Assembly: GCA_024397875.1 (NCBI GenBank)
Contig: CP073344.1
Coordinates: 2,161,001-2,225,000, forward strand
Direction of reading: 5' to 3'
Length of the DNA: 64,000 nucleotides
From: Amphritea atlantica
GTDB lineage: Bacteria > Pseudomonadota > Gammaproteobacteria > Pseudomonadales > Balneatricaceae
In this document: positions 8,934 to 17,582 of the stretch, in pieces
Layout: the number at the start of each line of letters is the position of its first letter
Position numbering within the stretch: the first letter of the stretch is position 1
Notes under the pieces: generated by a model
The model's input: only the letters and a program-made list of their open reading frames with translations
Database searches by the model: none
Told to the model about the DNA's origin: nothing
Program-made: the position numbers and the translations under genes

Positions 8934-10997
8934 ATGCTTTATAAAATGAGCGCAACCAAACGGCCCCGGATTATTCACAGCATTTTTCTCTGTACGCTGA
9001 TGACTGTCACACTGAGCAAGGCACAGGCGAATGCCGCTCCAGTTAAGCCTACCGGAACAGATCAGTCACCACAGGATCTCTATATCCAGGCCCTCGATAT
9101 GCTCAACGGGGATAACCTGGAAGCGTTTTACCAGCTTAAATCCCGGTTAACCACATACCCTTTGTATCCATATCTTGAACAAAAAGAGCTGGTACACAAC
9201 TTCGACAATATCGCTCAGCACCACATAAACCTCTACAGCAAAACCTACGAAGGGATTCCCACGGTTTACCCGTTACAACAGAAATGGCTGAATTACCTGG
9301 CAGGCAACCAGCGCTGGAAGCAGTATATCTCAGCCTACCGGAACGCTGACGTTAAGAGTGAGCAGTATGAGTGCAACTATCGCAACGCGCTGCTGCAAAC
9401 AGGCCAGTCCAGCCTTGCGATCAAAGGAATTGAAACCTTATGGAATACCGGCCACTCAATATCTAACGCATGTGATCCCGTGTTTAGCTACTGGATGAGC
9501 AACGCTAACGCCCCCTCCGGTAAACTGGCGTATCAGCGCTTCTGGAAAGCAATTGATAAAGGCAATATCAAACTGGCTAAGTATCTGACACGCTTCATAA
9601 AACAGAAACAGCAAAGCCAGGCGACAGAGCGCTTCATTGCGGTTCATAATAGCCCCTCTCTGGTTCAAAGCCCGAAATATCTGCCTGGGGACACTACTGC
9701 CAGCCGATCAACCTACCTATATGGTATCGACCGCCTTTCAAGAAAAAGCCCTCAGGCAGCAACACAGGTATGGTTAAAGATTGGCTCAACTCTTTCATTC
9801 ACCCCGGATGATCGCCAAAAACTGGCACGAAACCTTGCCCGACGCCTGACTTACCGGCCTGACCAGCAAACCGACACACTCCTCAGCCAACTCAATCAAC
9901 CCCATGATGATGAGATTCAGGAGCGCCGCATTATGCTGGCGCTGACCGGCCTAAACTGGAAAAAAGTCCACCAGCTTATTGACCAGTTACCTGCAAAAAA
10001 CCAGCAGGAAGAGCGCTGGGTCTATTGGAAAACCCTTGCCGCCAGTCATATTGAGGGACTCAAACCCAGCTACTCAGAGGCGTTTACAAAACTCAGCAGG
10101 GAACGCAGCTACTATGGCTTACTGGCCGCCCGCACCCTGCAGACTGGTTTTCACCTCAATCCGCAGCAAAACAGAGTTTCAGAAGAAGCGGTTGCACTGC
10201 AACAACAACTCCCCGCGATGCGGCGTATGCATGAGCTGTATCAACTGGATGAACGCTACCTCGCCCGCCGGGAGTGGAACCAACTGACCCGCGACTACGA
10301 TGCCAATCAGTTTCGCACGGCTGCCACAGTTCTGCACCGATGGGGCTGGCACAATATGGCGATCATCGGTGTCGCCCAGGCAAAATACTGGGATGATATT
10401 ACCCTGCGCTTCCCAATGCCCTATTCGGAAACGTTTTCCGCCCTGGCAGGACAGTACAAGATAGACACCAACTGGGCTCGGGCAATTGCACGCCAGGAAA
10501 GCGCCTATCAGCCTTATGCCCGCTCCAGTGTGGGCGCCAGAGGCCTGATGCAACTGATGCCCAAAACAGCCCAATCAACCGCAAAGCATCATAATATCCC
10601 GTACAAAAACAGCAGCGACCTGTATCAACCCGAGACCAACATCAATATCGGGGTAGCCTACCTTGCAGAGATGCAGGAAAAGTTCGACAACAATCAGATA
10701 TATGCTACAGCCGCCTATAATGCAGGCCCCCATCGCGTGAAGCGGTGGCTTGAGCAACGGGGAGCGCTGCCGGTTGATATCTGGATCGAAACCATTCCGT
10801 TTAACGAAACCCGCCGTTATGTAATGAACGTCATGGCCTACCACGCGGTTTACAGAACCCTGGCTGGACAGCCGTCGCACATTATTGAGGGACAAACAGC
10901 CTTCCGTGTTGCGCTGCAAAATTCAACCGGTGCAACTCAGGCAGAACAGCTGAGAGACTTCATCCGTTTTAATCGCCACTCCACTACAACCCGTTAA
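8934..10997 (+). CDS. slt: Soluble lytic murein transglycosylase (Slt70 type)
   Basis: A 687-residue periplasmic enzyme that cleaves peptidoglycan between MurNAc and GlcNAc to give 1,6-anhydro ends. An N-terminal signal peptide (about residues 10-34, ending ANA) is followed by a long helical superhelix. The C-terminal lysozyme-like domain carries the catalytic Glu522 in ARQESAYQP, then GLMQLMP and a late AAYNAGPHRV motif. The length fits Slt70 (about 645 residues). A second ATG at 8946 could also be the start. tatD follows 14 nt downstream and is probably in the same operon. Confidence 0.96.
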   Translation: MLYKMSATKRPRIIHSIFLCTLMTVTLSKAQANAAPVKPTGTDQSPQDLYIQALDMLNGDNLEAFYQLKSRLTTYPLYPYLEQKELVHNFDNIAQHHINLYSKTYEGIPTVYPLQQKWLNYLAGNQRWKQYISAYRNADVKSEQYECNYRNALLQTGQSSLAIKGIETLWNTGHSISNACDPVFSYWMSNANAPSGKLAYQRFWKAIDKGNIKLAKYLTRFIKQKQQSQATERFIAVHNSPSLVQSPKYLPGDTTASRSTYLYGIDRLSRKSPQAATQVWLKIGSTLSFTPDDRQKLARNLARRLTYRPDQQTDTLLSQLNQPHDDEIQERRIMLALTGLNWKKVHQLIDQLPAKNQQEERWVYWKTLAASHIEGLKPSYSEAFTKLSRERSYYGLLAARTLQTGFHLNPQQNRVSEEAVALQQQLPAMRRMHELYQLDERYLARREWNQLTRDYDANQFRTAATVLHRWGWHNMAIIGVAQAKYWDDITLRFPMPYSETFSALAGQYKIDTNWARAIARQESAYQPYARSSVGARGLMQLMPKTAQSTAKHHNIPYKNSSDLYQPETNINIGVAYLAEMQEKFDNNQIYATAAYNAGPHRVKRWLEQRGALPVDIWIETIPFNETRRYVMNVMAYHAVYRTLAGQPSHIIEGQTAFRVALQNSTGATQAEQLRDFIRFNRHSTTTR

Positions 10998-11011
10998 CAA
11001 CAGCCTTCCTG

Positions 11012-11839
11012 ATGAACAAAACCCGCTACTCACTGACCGATATCGGCATCAACCTTACTGACTCAGTCTTTGATGCCGACCGTGAAACGGTTATTCAGAG
11101 TGCTGAAAGCGCCGGGGTTAAACGAATGCTGATCACCGGAACCACGGCAGCCGAAAGTGAAAAGGCGATCAGCCTGTGCCAACAGCACCCTAACACGCTG
11201 TTTTGCACTGCAGGGGTCCACCCCCACTACAGCAAAGAGTTTTCGCCGGCCATCCGGGATACCCTGGCAGCACTGCTTAAACAGCCAGAAGTTCGTGCAG
11301 TTGGCGAAACCGGGCTGGACTTTAACCGCAACGTCTCATCCCCTGAGCAACAGATCCGGGCATTTGAACAGCAACTGGAGCTGGCCGCAGAATCGGGTCT
11401 GCCTCTGTTTCTACACGAACGGGATGCCCATAACAAACAGATTGAAATGCTCCGGCACGCCAGAGATCACCTGCATGGCGGCGTAGCCCACTGCTTTACC
11501 GGCAGCCGTAAAGAGCTTTATAACTACCTCGACCTTGATCTCTATATCGGTATTACCGGCTGGATCTGTGATGAGCGCCGAGGCGGCGAACTATTAGGTC
11601 TGGTAAAAGATATTCCAGCTAACCGGCTAATGCTGGAAACCGACGCACCCTACCTCATTCCCCGCAACCTGAACCCTAAGCCCAAAAGCCGCCGTAACCT
11701 GCCCGCCTACCTGATACACATCCTCGAACAGGTAGCTCAGGAAAGAGCATGTGATCCGCAAGAGCTGGCCCTGCAGACGGAGGCCAATTGCCAGAGGCTG
11801 TTCCGGTTCAATCAGACGAAGGAGGAAGCCGGGCAATAA
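11012..11839 (+). CDS. tatD: TatD family metal-dependent deoxyribonuclease
   Basis: A 275-residue TIM-barrel metallohydrolase that aligns along its whole length with E. coli TatD, a 3'-5' exonuclease linked to oxidative DNA damage repair. Metal-binding features seen are GVHPH, GETGLDFNRN, the HCFTGS segment, and LETDAPYL. CDERRGGELL and a C-terminal PKPKSRRNLPA block are TatD-specific. The N-terminal DIGINL replaces the DxHxH pattern of TatD relatives such as YcfH, as in TatD itself. The 3' end overlaps the convergent glutaredoxin-like gene by 32 nt. Confidence 0.95.
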   Translation: MNKTRYSLTDIGINLTDSVFDADRETVIQSAESAGVKRMLITGTTAAESEKAISLCQQHPNTLFCTAGVHPHYSKEFSPAIRDTLAALLKQPEVRAVGETGLDFNRNVSSPEQQIRAFEQQLELAAESGLPLFLHERDAHNKQIEMLRHARDHLHGGVAHCFTGSRKELYNYLDLDLYIGITGWICDERRGGELLGLVKDIPANRLMLETDAPYLIPRNLNPKPKSRRNLPAYLIHILEQVAQERACDPQELALQTEANCQRLFRFNQTKEEAGQ

Positions 11840-12065
11840 ACCCCCTCACCTCCTCGTGATCAAAAGGCCATCGCAATTCAGCACCACTGGATTCCTCCAC
11901 CAACACCGGGATCAGCACAGCGTACTTTTCCATCAAGGCATCGTCATAGGCAATATCCACTTCATCCAGCAGGTGTTGCTGAGGATCGAGCGTGTTAATG
12001 AGAACTTCTGCAGCGTCATCACACAAATGACAACCAACACTGCTCATGAGTAAAAACTGTCGCAT
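11808..12065 (-). CDS. Glutaredoxin-like protein (DUF836 type)
   Basis: An 85-residue thioredoxin-fold protein with the redox pair C12-H-L-C15 at the start of helix 1, and IPVLV carrying the cis-Pro expected for the fold. It ends soon after the FDHEEV segment and fits the small DUF836/glutaredoxin-like family. Its partner is unknown. Its last 32 nt overlap the end of tatD on the opposite strand, so the two messages are complementary there. Confidence 0.88.
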   Translation of the reverse strand: MRQFLLMSSVGCHLCDDAAEVLINTLDPQQHLLDEVDIAYDDALMEKYAVLIPVLVEESSGAELRWPFDHEEVRGFIARLPPSSD

Positions 12066-12498
12066 ACAGACTCCTATCGCTCTGTCTGCCCCAATATTTG
12101 GAAGCTGTTTTGGCCGATTATATCGTATCTGAAGGAATATTTATGGAGAGATACTATTCCCCTGCCACTGAACACTGCGACCGGGGCAAATCGCTGACAG
12201 GCGCTATTTCTGCTTAATTACAAAATACTGCAACATATCGGTGATACATTTTCAGCTAACAGGCACAAAGACCCCTGAAAATCTGACTAAAGTAGTGCAA
12301 TAGAGGCTTGCTGCGCCGCATCAAGTTGTCTATGCTCAGGTACTCTGTTTGAAAAATAGCCGACTCATTCCAGCTCTGCGCATAACTCATCGGCCAATCA
12401 GACAGTTATATAATTTTAGCCAGTTATCCACTAGCGGCAGCTCACCAAAGAAGTTTGCACCGCATACTCAAGGTAGGCTTCATCAAGAAGGCAGTTTT
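12066..12498. other. Non-coding stretch upstream of phaC
   Basis: This 433-nt gap must carry the phaC promoter. The phaC frame stays open back to about 12349, but that part lacks family similarity. I see one short open frame with a good ribosome-binding site (12143-12217, listed separately). I see no clear operator, repeat or structured RNA in it. Confidence 0.5.
12143..12217 (+). CDS. Possible 24-residue small protein
   Basis: A short frame runs from ATG 12143 to TAA 12217 and encodes a 24-residue peptide beginning MERYYSPATEHCDRG. GAAGGA lies 6 nt before the start, which is better than the site of many genes in this window. It lies in the gap upstream of phaC. There is no membrane segment and no family I recognise. 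A chance frame remains quite possible. Confidence 0.2.
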   Translation: MERYYSPATEHCDRGKSLTGAISA

Positions 12499-14241
12499 AT
12501 GGAAAATAACAGTAATATCCTCTCCAACCCGCAAGAATTTATTAATTACCTGAATCAGGAAAGCAAGAAGGTTCTGGATATCTACGCTCAGGGTAACAGT
12601 GAAGATTTGTTCAAGCAGTTCACCCAGTCCTGGACTGAGCTGGCCGCCCGCTCATTCGAAGACCCCTCAGTATGGGTCCGGGCTATTACTGACTATCAGC
12701 AGGCACAAATCAACCTGTGGCAGAACATTCTGACCGGAAAAGCGGTCGACAAGCCGGTTGCTGAGCCACTCAAAGGTGATCGTCGCTTCGCGGCAGAAGA
12801 GTGGAGCCAAAATCCGGTCTTCTCCTACATTAAGCAATCCTACCTACTGACGTCCAACCTGCTTAACGACATGGCAGCTAACGCTAAACTCAGCGATAGT
12901 GAGCAGAAAAAGCTCGAGTTCTATACTCAGCAATATACTGATGCGATGTCACCTACCAACTTTGCCCTGACCAACCCTGAAGTCTTGCAACAGGCACTTG
13001 AAACAAAGGGTCAGAGCTTAGTCGATGGTCTGCAAAATCTGCTGGGTGATGTTGAGAAAGGTCGCATCACCATGACCGATGAAGCCGCATTCACTCTGGG
13101 TGAAAACATTGCCACATCGGAAGGTGCTGTTGTTTTCGAAAACGAGATGCTTCAGCTTATTCAGTACAAGCCCTCCACTGAACAGGTTTACAGCCGCCCG
13201 ACACTAATCGTGCCGCCCTGCATCAACAAGTTTTACATTCTCGATCTGCAGGAACATAACTCCTATGTTAAGTACTGCGTTGATCAGGGCCTGACTGTTT
13301 TCCTGATCTCCTGGGTTAACCCAACTGTAGATCAACGCGACCTGGCGTGGGATGACTATGTCGAAAACGGCACCCTGAAAGCGATTGATGCGGTCAAGAA
13401 GATCACCGAACAGGATAAGATTAACTGCGTTTCATGGTGTATTGGCGGTACTATTCTGGCCTCCACTCTGGCGGTCATGGCTAAGCGTAAAGATGAATCC
13501 GTTGCCTCAGCAACCTTCCTGACTACGTTGACCGACTTTACCGATCCGGGTGACCTGAGCGTATTTATCGATGAGCAGCAGGTAAAACAGCTGACTCAGA
13601 AAGTCGATGACGAAGGACTGCTGAACGGTCGTAACCTGGCAACAGCATTCAATATGCTTCGCTCTAATGATCTGGTCTGGTCTTACGTTGTCAACAACTA
13701 CCTTAAGGGTCAGAATCCGGCACCATTCGATATCCTTTACTGGAACTCGGACTCCACCAACCTGCCGGCTAAGATGTACAATTTCTATATCAACGAGATG
13801 TATATCAATAACAAACTGGCCCAGCCGGGCGGCCTCACTATCTGCGGCGAATCGATTGACCTTCGCGATATCAAGATTCCGGTTTACTTCCTCTCCACGA
13901 TTGAAGACCACATCGCTCCATGGAAAGGCACCTTCAAAGGTACTGAGATGATGCAGGGTAAAATTGAATTCGTACTGGGCGCCAGCGGACACGTTGCCGG
14001 CGTCATCAACCCGGCCTCGAAGAACCGCCGCAACTACTGGACTGGCGGGGAACTCGGACAAGGCCCTGATCACTGGCTGGAAACCGCTGAGCGCCAGGAA
14101 GGCAGCTGGTGGCCAAACTGGACTAAGTGGCTGAAGCCAAAAGCGGGTAAGAAAGTCGATGCACCCAAAGAGTTGGGCAATGCAGAACTCAAAGTCATTG
14201 AACCGGCTCCGGGACGTTATGTTACCAGCCGCGTTGACTAA
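12499..14241 (+). CDS. phaC: Class I polyhydroxyalkanoate synthase
   Basis: A 580-residue enzyme that polymerises 3-hydroxyacyl-CoA into PHA granules. The N-terminal PhaC_N region is followed by an alpha/beta-hydrolase core with the triad Cys314 (SWCIGG), Asp470 (IEDHIAP) and His498 (GASGHVAGV). The spacing matches the C. necator enzyme, and LTDFTDPG and VNPTVDQRDLAWDDY are class I-like. The start at 12499 has AGAAGG upstream. The frame is open 150 nt further, but that part has no similarity. Odd point: the lipase-like box reads S-W-C-I-G where G-x-C-x-G is usual. No phaA, phaB, phaP or phaR gene is in the window. Confidence 0.95.
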   Translation: MENNSNILSNPQEFINYLNQESKKVLDIYAQGNSEDLFKQFTQSWTELAARSFEDPSVWVRAITDYQQAQINLWQNILTGKAVDKPVAEPLKGDRRFAAEEWSQNPVFSYIKQSYLLTSNLLNDMAANAKLSDSEQKKLEFYTQQYTDAMSPTNFALTNPEVLQQALETKGQSLVDGLQNLLGDVEKGRITMTDEAAFTLGENIATSEGAVVFENEMLQLIQYKPSTEQVYSRPTLIVPPCINKFYILDLQEHNSYVKYCVDQGLTVFLISWVNPTVDQRDLAWDDYVENGTLKAIDAVKKITEQDKINCVSWCIGGTILASTLAVMAKRKDESVASATFLTTLTDFTDPGDLSVFIDEQQVKQLTQKVDDEGLLNGRNLATAFNMLRSNDLVWSYVVNNYLKGQNPAPFDILYWNSDSTNLPAKMYNFYINEMYINNKLAQPGGLTICGESIDLRDIKIPVYFLSTIEDHIAPWKGTFKGTEMMQGKIEFVLGASGHVAGVINPASKNRRNYWTGGELGQGPDHWLETAERQEGSWWPNWTKWLKPKAGKKVDAPKELGNAELKVIEPAPGRYVTSRVD

Positions 14242-14264
14242 TTTGCCTGACCACCGATAATAAG

Positions 14265-14290
14265 CCGGGGCCTGTGCCCCGGTTTTTTTT
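14265..14290 (+). terminator. Rho-independent terminator of phaC
   Basis: The stem CCGGGGC / GCCCCGG (14265-14271 and 14276-14282) has a CTGT loop and eight T residues after it. It lies 24 nt behind the phaC stop. Confidence 0.92.
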
Positions 14291-14325
14291 CATTCCCGCT
14301 TCCTTGACCTGTGATCTGACACCCT

Positions 14326-15693
14326 TTGAAACCACATTCTTCACTCTCTTTTCAGGAGAGTCGTCATATTCTGGCACTGGCTATTCCAATCCTTATAGCT
14401 GAACTGTCACAAGCAGCAATGGGGTTTGTTGATACGCTGATGGCTGCTCGCTATGGTGCAGAAGACCTTGCTGCCGTTGCACTTGGATCGGGTATCTGGC
14501 TGCCCGTAGTTATCTCTCTGGGCGGTCTGTTGATGGCGGTCACCCCCATGGTAGCCAATCATGCGGGCAGCGATCAGTTACGCAGAACCCGGTTGATATT
14601 TCATCAGGGGGTTCTGATCGCCCTTTTAGCGGGCATTGCAGCCTGGCTGATCCTACGAAACATGGCCCCGGTTCTTGACCTTATGCAGGTAACCGGCAGC
14701 CTGAAAGAGAAAACCCTGGGTTATCTTGATGCGCTTTCCTGGGGCATACCTGGCATGCTGCTTTATCAGGGGGCCCGCAGTTATTCAGAAGGACTGGGGA
14801 AAACCAAGCCACTGATGAAGATAGGCCTGTTCGCTCTGCTCTGCAACATCCCGCTTAACTACCTGCTAATCTACGGCAAACTGGGTTTTCCTGAGCTGGG
14901 TGGCGTTGGTTGCGGCTGGGCCACAACGATAGTGATGTGGATTATGGCGTTAACAACCGGTTGCTACCTTCACTACTCCCGCCACTTTCGCAGCCTCTTT
15001 CTGATCTCTCTGCCAAGACCCAGAGCAAAATACTTCCTCACCATTCTTAAAATCGGCGTGCCTATCGGCTTTACCCTGCTGATCGAAGTCAGCATGTTTA
15101 CGGTTATCGCCCTGCTGATTGCCCGACTGGGGGAAAATGTCATTGCCGCCCACCAGATAACGCTGAGCTTTACCGGCATGGTCTTTATGATCCCCCTCAG
15201 CATATCTTTGGCACTAACCATCCGAATCGGGCAGTTTATCGGGAGCAAGGATCCCGTCGGCGCAACCATCACGGCCCGCAATGGCTATGCCATTGTCTGC
15301 TGCAGTTCCGTTATCTCCTGCTCACTGATCGCATTGCTATCCGTTCAGATAGCCTCTCTGTACAGCAGCGACAGCGATATAGTTCAGCTCGCCAGCAGCC
15401 TGCTGCTGATTGCAGCGATTTTTCAGATTCCCGATGCCATCCAGGTCGCCAGTGCAGGCATCTTAAGAGGACACAAAGATACCGCCGTGCCACTAATGAT
15501 CGTGTTCACGGCCTACTGGCTGATCGGTCTGCCTTTAGGTTACGTCCTCGGCCTCACCGACATCATCATACCCGCAACGGGTGCCCGGGGGTTCTGGCTG
15601 GGAATGGTCGCCGGACTGTCAGTGGGCGCTATACTGTTATTACTGCGCTATCTGACTATTAAATCAAAATGCAATATAGCTACCGGCTCCTGA
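14326..15693 (+). CDS. norM: MATE family multidrug efflux protein, NorM type
   Basis: A 455-residue membrane protein with about twelve helices, a cation-coupled exporter of cationic drugs and dyes. It aligns well with NorM: AAMGFVDTLMA in helix 1, LGGVGCGWAT after helix 6, ISLALTIRIGQ and GILRGHKDT in the second half, then FTAYWLIGLPLGY. The start is inferred to be TTG at 14326, because no ATG or GTG lies in a suitable place before the first helix. The ribosome-binding site is weak. Its end overlaps the next gene by 25 nt, which suggests translational coupling with the DUF3080 lipoprotein. Confidence 0.93.
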   Translation: MKPHSSLSFQESRHILALAIPILIAELSQAAMGFVDTLMAARYGAEDLAAVALGSGIWLPVVISLGGLLMAVTPMVANHAGSDQLRRTRLIFHQGVLIALLAGIAAWLILRNMAPVLDLMQVTGSLKEKTLGYLDALSWGIPGMLLYQGARSYSEGLGKTKPLMKIGLFALLCNIPLNYLLIYGKLGFPELGGVGCGWATTIVMWIMALTTGCYLHYSRHFRSLFLISLPRPRAKYFLTILKIGVPIGFTLLIEVSMFTVIALLIARLGENVIAAHQITLSFTGMVFMIPLSISLALTIRIGQFIGSKDPVGATITARNGYAIVCCSSVISCSLIALLSVQIASLYSSDSDIVQLASSLLLIAAIFQIPDAIQVASAGILRGHKDTAVPLMIVFTAYWLIGLPLGYVLGLTDIIIPATGARGFWLGMVAGLSVGAILLLLRYLTIKSKCNIATGS

Positions 15694-16751
15694 TAATCCT
15701 GATCGCCACAGCGCTGCTGCAGGGCTGCGATCAGCGCCCTGCTGAATCGATGCTGGAACGGTACAGCAACCGGGTCGCTAACAGCCTGGACAGTGATACC
15801 GAACTGGATCTTAATATACCGCTTCAGTTGCCCCCATACCCCCGCCGCCGGGAACGTATACAGCCTGTGACAGACCTGCGCCAGGGACTCATTGAAGTTC
15901 TTAACCTGCGCCACTGCCAACTCATCAACCTAATCGCTGAGCGCAACAGCTCACTGGGCAAGGTGATGCCTCCCTCGCGACAAGTGGTGTATGAGATCCG
16001 GCTACTTTTCCGCCTGGGCCGCTGCCAGCAAACCCTGAAGCAGCCCCAGGCAGAGGCCGATCCTCAGCTGATCCGACAGATTGAAGATATTTTTCAGATC
16101 AAAAAAGCCAGCTTCGAAGCCGCGCTCTGGAATGGAATATTTACCAGCGAAGCAATGGAGCGAAACTTTTCATTGTCAGAGCCTCCGCTTGCTCTGACCG
16201 ACGATGATGGCTTCAGCCAGAGCCGTCAGGCCCTGCTCATATTTAACCAACTGGCGGCCCTGAATAATGCTACCGCCTCATTTCAGCCAGAATGGCCTGA
16301 ACCGGACTATCTTGATCAGCTTGAACCCCACTACCAGGCCCTGTCCGTGCTGCGTTTTGGCAGTCGCTGGCTGCGATCCCTCTATCTGATCACCTACACC
16401 CTCGACCACACTGCCCGGGTAATTGAACAGAGACTCGAACAACGACCACTCTGCTTCAACAATAGGGCGACGCCACAAGCACTGATCGTGAAAAACGTTT
16501 TCAACAAATACTATGCGGGAGAACTACAGCCCTACATGGCCAGGATAGACCGGGAAGGCCGGGAGTGGCTGCAACTGAACCATAGCCTGCTGCAGAACTT
16601 TAATGATATCCCCGCTGCCATGCAGCGCTATCAAAGCCTGATACTCGACCCGGACGGCCCTCTGTGGCAGAACTACACGTCAGCAAGAGAGCGTCATACT
16701 AAAGCGTGGCAACAACTCCTCAGCCAGTGCAACCTGATGCCCGGTACATGA
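15669..16751 (+). CDS. DUF3080 family lipoprotein
   Basis: A 360-residue predicted lipoprotein. Residues 1-19 form a signal peptide with the lipobox LLQG-C20. The mature part is soluble, helical and rich in Arg and Gln, and resembles the DUF3080 family, whose function is unknown. The start lies inside norM, with a 25-nt overlap. Residue 21 is Asp, right after the lipidated Cys, which in enterics would favour retention in the inner membrane. I infer localisation only. It could work with the efflux pump, but nothing in the sequence proves this. Confidence 0.85.
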   Translation: MQYSYRLLIILIATALLQGCDQRPAESMLERYSNRVANSLDSDTELDLNIPLQLPPYPRRRERIQPVTDLRQGLIEVLNLRHCQLINLIAERNSSLGKVMPPSRQVVYEIRLLFRLGRCQQTLKQPQAEADPQLIRQIEDIFQIKKASFEAALWNGIFTSEAMERNFSLSEPPLALTDDDGFSQSRQALLIFNQLAALNNATASFQPEWPEPDYLDQLEPHYQALSVLRFGSRWLRSLYLITYTLDHTARVIEQRLEQRPLCFNNRATPQALIVKNVFNKYYAGELQPYMARIDREGREWLQLNHSLLQNFNDIPAAMQRYQSLILDPDGPLWQNYTSARERHTKAWQQLLSQCNLMPGT

Positions 16752-16844
16752 TCACCCGGTTAACACCATTTTGAGTAGCTAACAAAGAAGTTGCCAGGCG
16801 GTCTGTGAAACAATAAAGTTACCTTTATTTTTCAGCGGTTAACT

Positions 16845-17552
16845 GTGTCCAGAGACGTTCATTACAGACCCCGACACTCGCTTGCAGGCCATTTTTTTAA
16901 TAGCCTGAGCGTGGTTACGGGCCTGATTCTGCTATCGCTGGCTTATACCCTCACCGCAGCCCCCGAATTCAATATTTTGATGCCCGAAGCCCAGATCAAG
17001 ACGCTGGGGCAGAAGTATGGAGAGATGGCTGAACGACGGCTGCAAAGCTGGCAAAACCTGATTAAAGAGATCGGCAACCTCGAGGACGAGGAAAAACTTA
17101 CCCGGGTTAACGATTTTTTTAACCAGATGAACTTTGTCGATGACATTGATCACTGGCATAAAAAAGATTACTGGGCCAGCCCGGTAGAGTTTCTGATCAC
17201 TAACGGCGGCGACTGCGAAGACTTCTCTATTGCTAAATACTACACCCTGCGTCAGGTCGGTATTCCGATAGAAAAACTCAGCATAGCCTATGTTAAAGCA
17301 CTCAGACTGAATCAGGCACATATGGTACTGACCTACTATGCCACGCCAAAATCAACACCACTGATACTGGATAATCTGATAGCCGAGATAAAACCCGCAA
17401 ACCGGCGCCCGGACCTGCAACACGTTTACAGTTTTAACGGTGACAATCTGTGGCTGTCAAAAAAAGGCCGCCGCAGTACACTGGTCGGCACCTCCGATCA
17501 GCTGAAGCCCTGGGTACAATTACAGTCACGAATGGAAAATCAGGATTACTAA
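16845..17552 (+). CDS. lapG: LapG-type periplasmic cysteine protease
   Basis: A 235-residue transglutaminase-like cysteine proteinase. In the Pseudomonas Lap system LapG cuts the N-terminus of the giant adhesin LapA and so releases the biofilm. A hydrophobic signal segment lies at residues 20-40. The triad is Cys124 (GGDCED), His159 (QAHMVL) and Asp176 (ILDNL). The YWASPVEFL segment before the Cys is typical. The start is inferred as GTG 16845 with a weak ribosome-binding site. lapD follows after 30 nt. No LapA-like adhesin or its type I secretion genes lie in the window. Confidence 0.94.
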   Translation: MSRDVHYRPRHSLAGHFFNSLSVVTGLILLSLAYTLTAAPEFNILMPEAQIKTLGQKYGEMAERRLQSWQNLIKEIGNLEDEEKLTRVNDFFNQMNFVDDIDHWHKKDYWASPVEFLITNGGDCEDFSIAKYYTLRQVGIPIEKLSIAYVKALRLNQAHMVLTYYATPKSTPLILDNLIAEIKPANRRPDLQHVYSFNGDNLWLSKKGRRSTLVGTSDQLKPWVQLQSRMENQDY

Positions 17553-17582
17553 CCTGATGAATGAGCAGATGAGGAATCGAAA

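Noticed and set aside
12349..12498. 50-residue N-terminal extension of the PHA synthase
   Set aside because: The frame is open but has no family similarity, and a good ribosome-binding site lies before ATG 12499.
13507..14073. 188-residue open frame on the minus strand opposite phaC
   Set aside because: It lies wholly inside phaC, has no ribosome-binding site I can defend and no domain.
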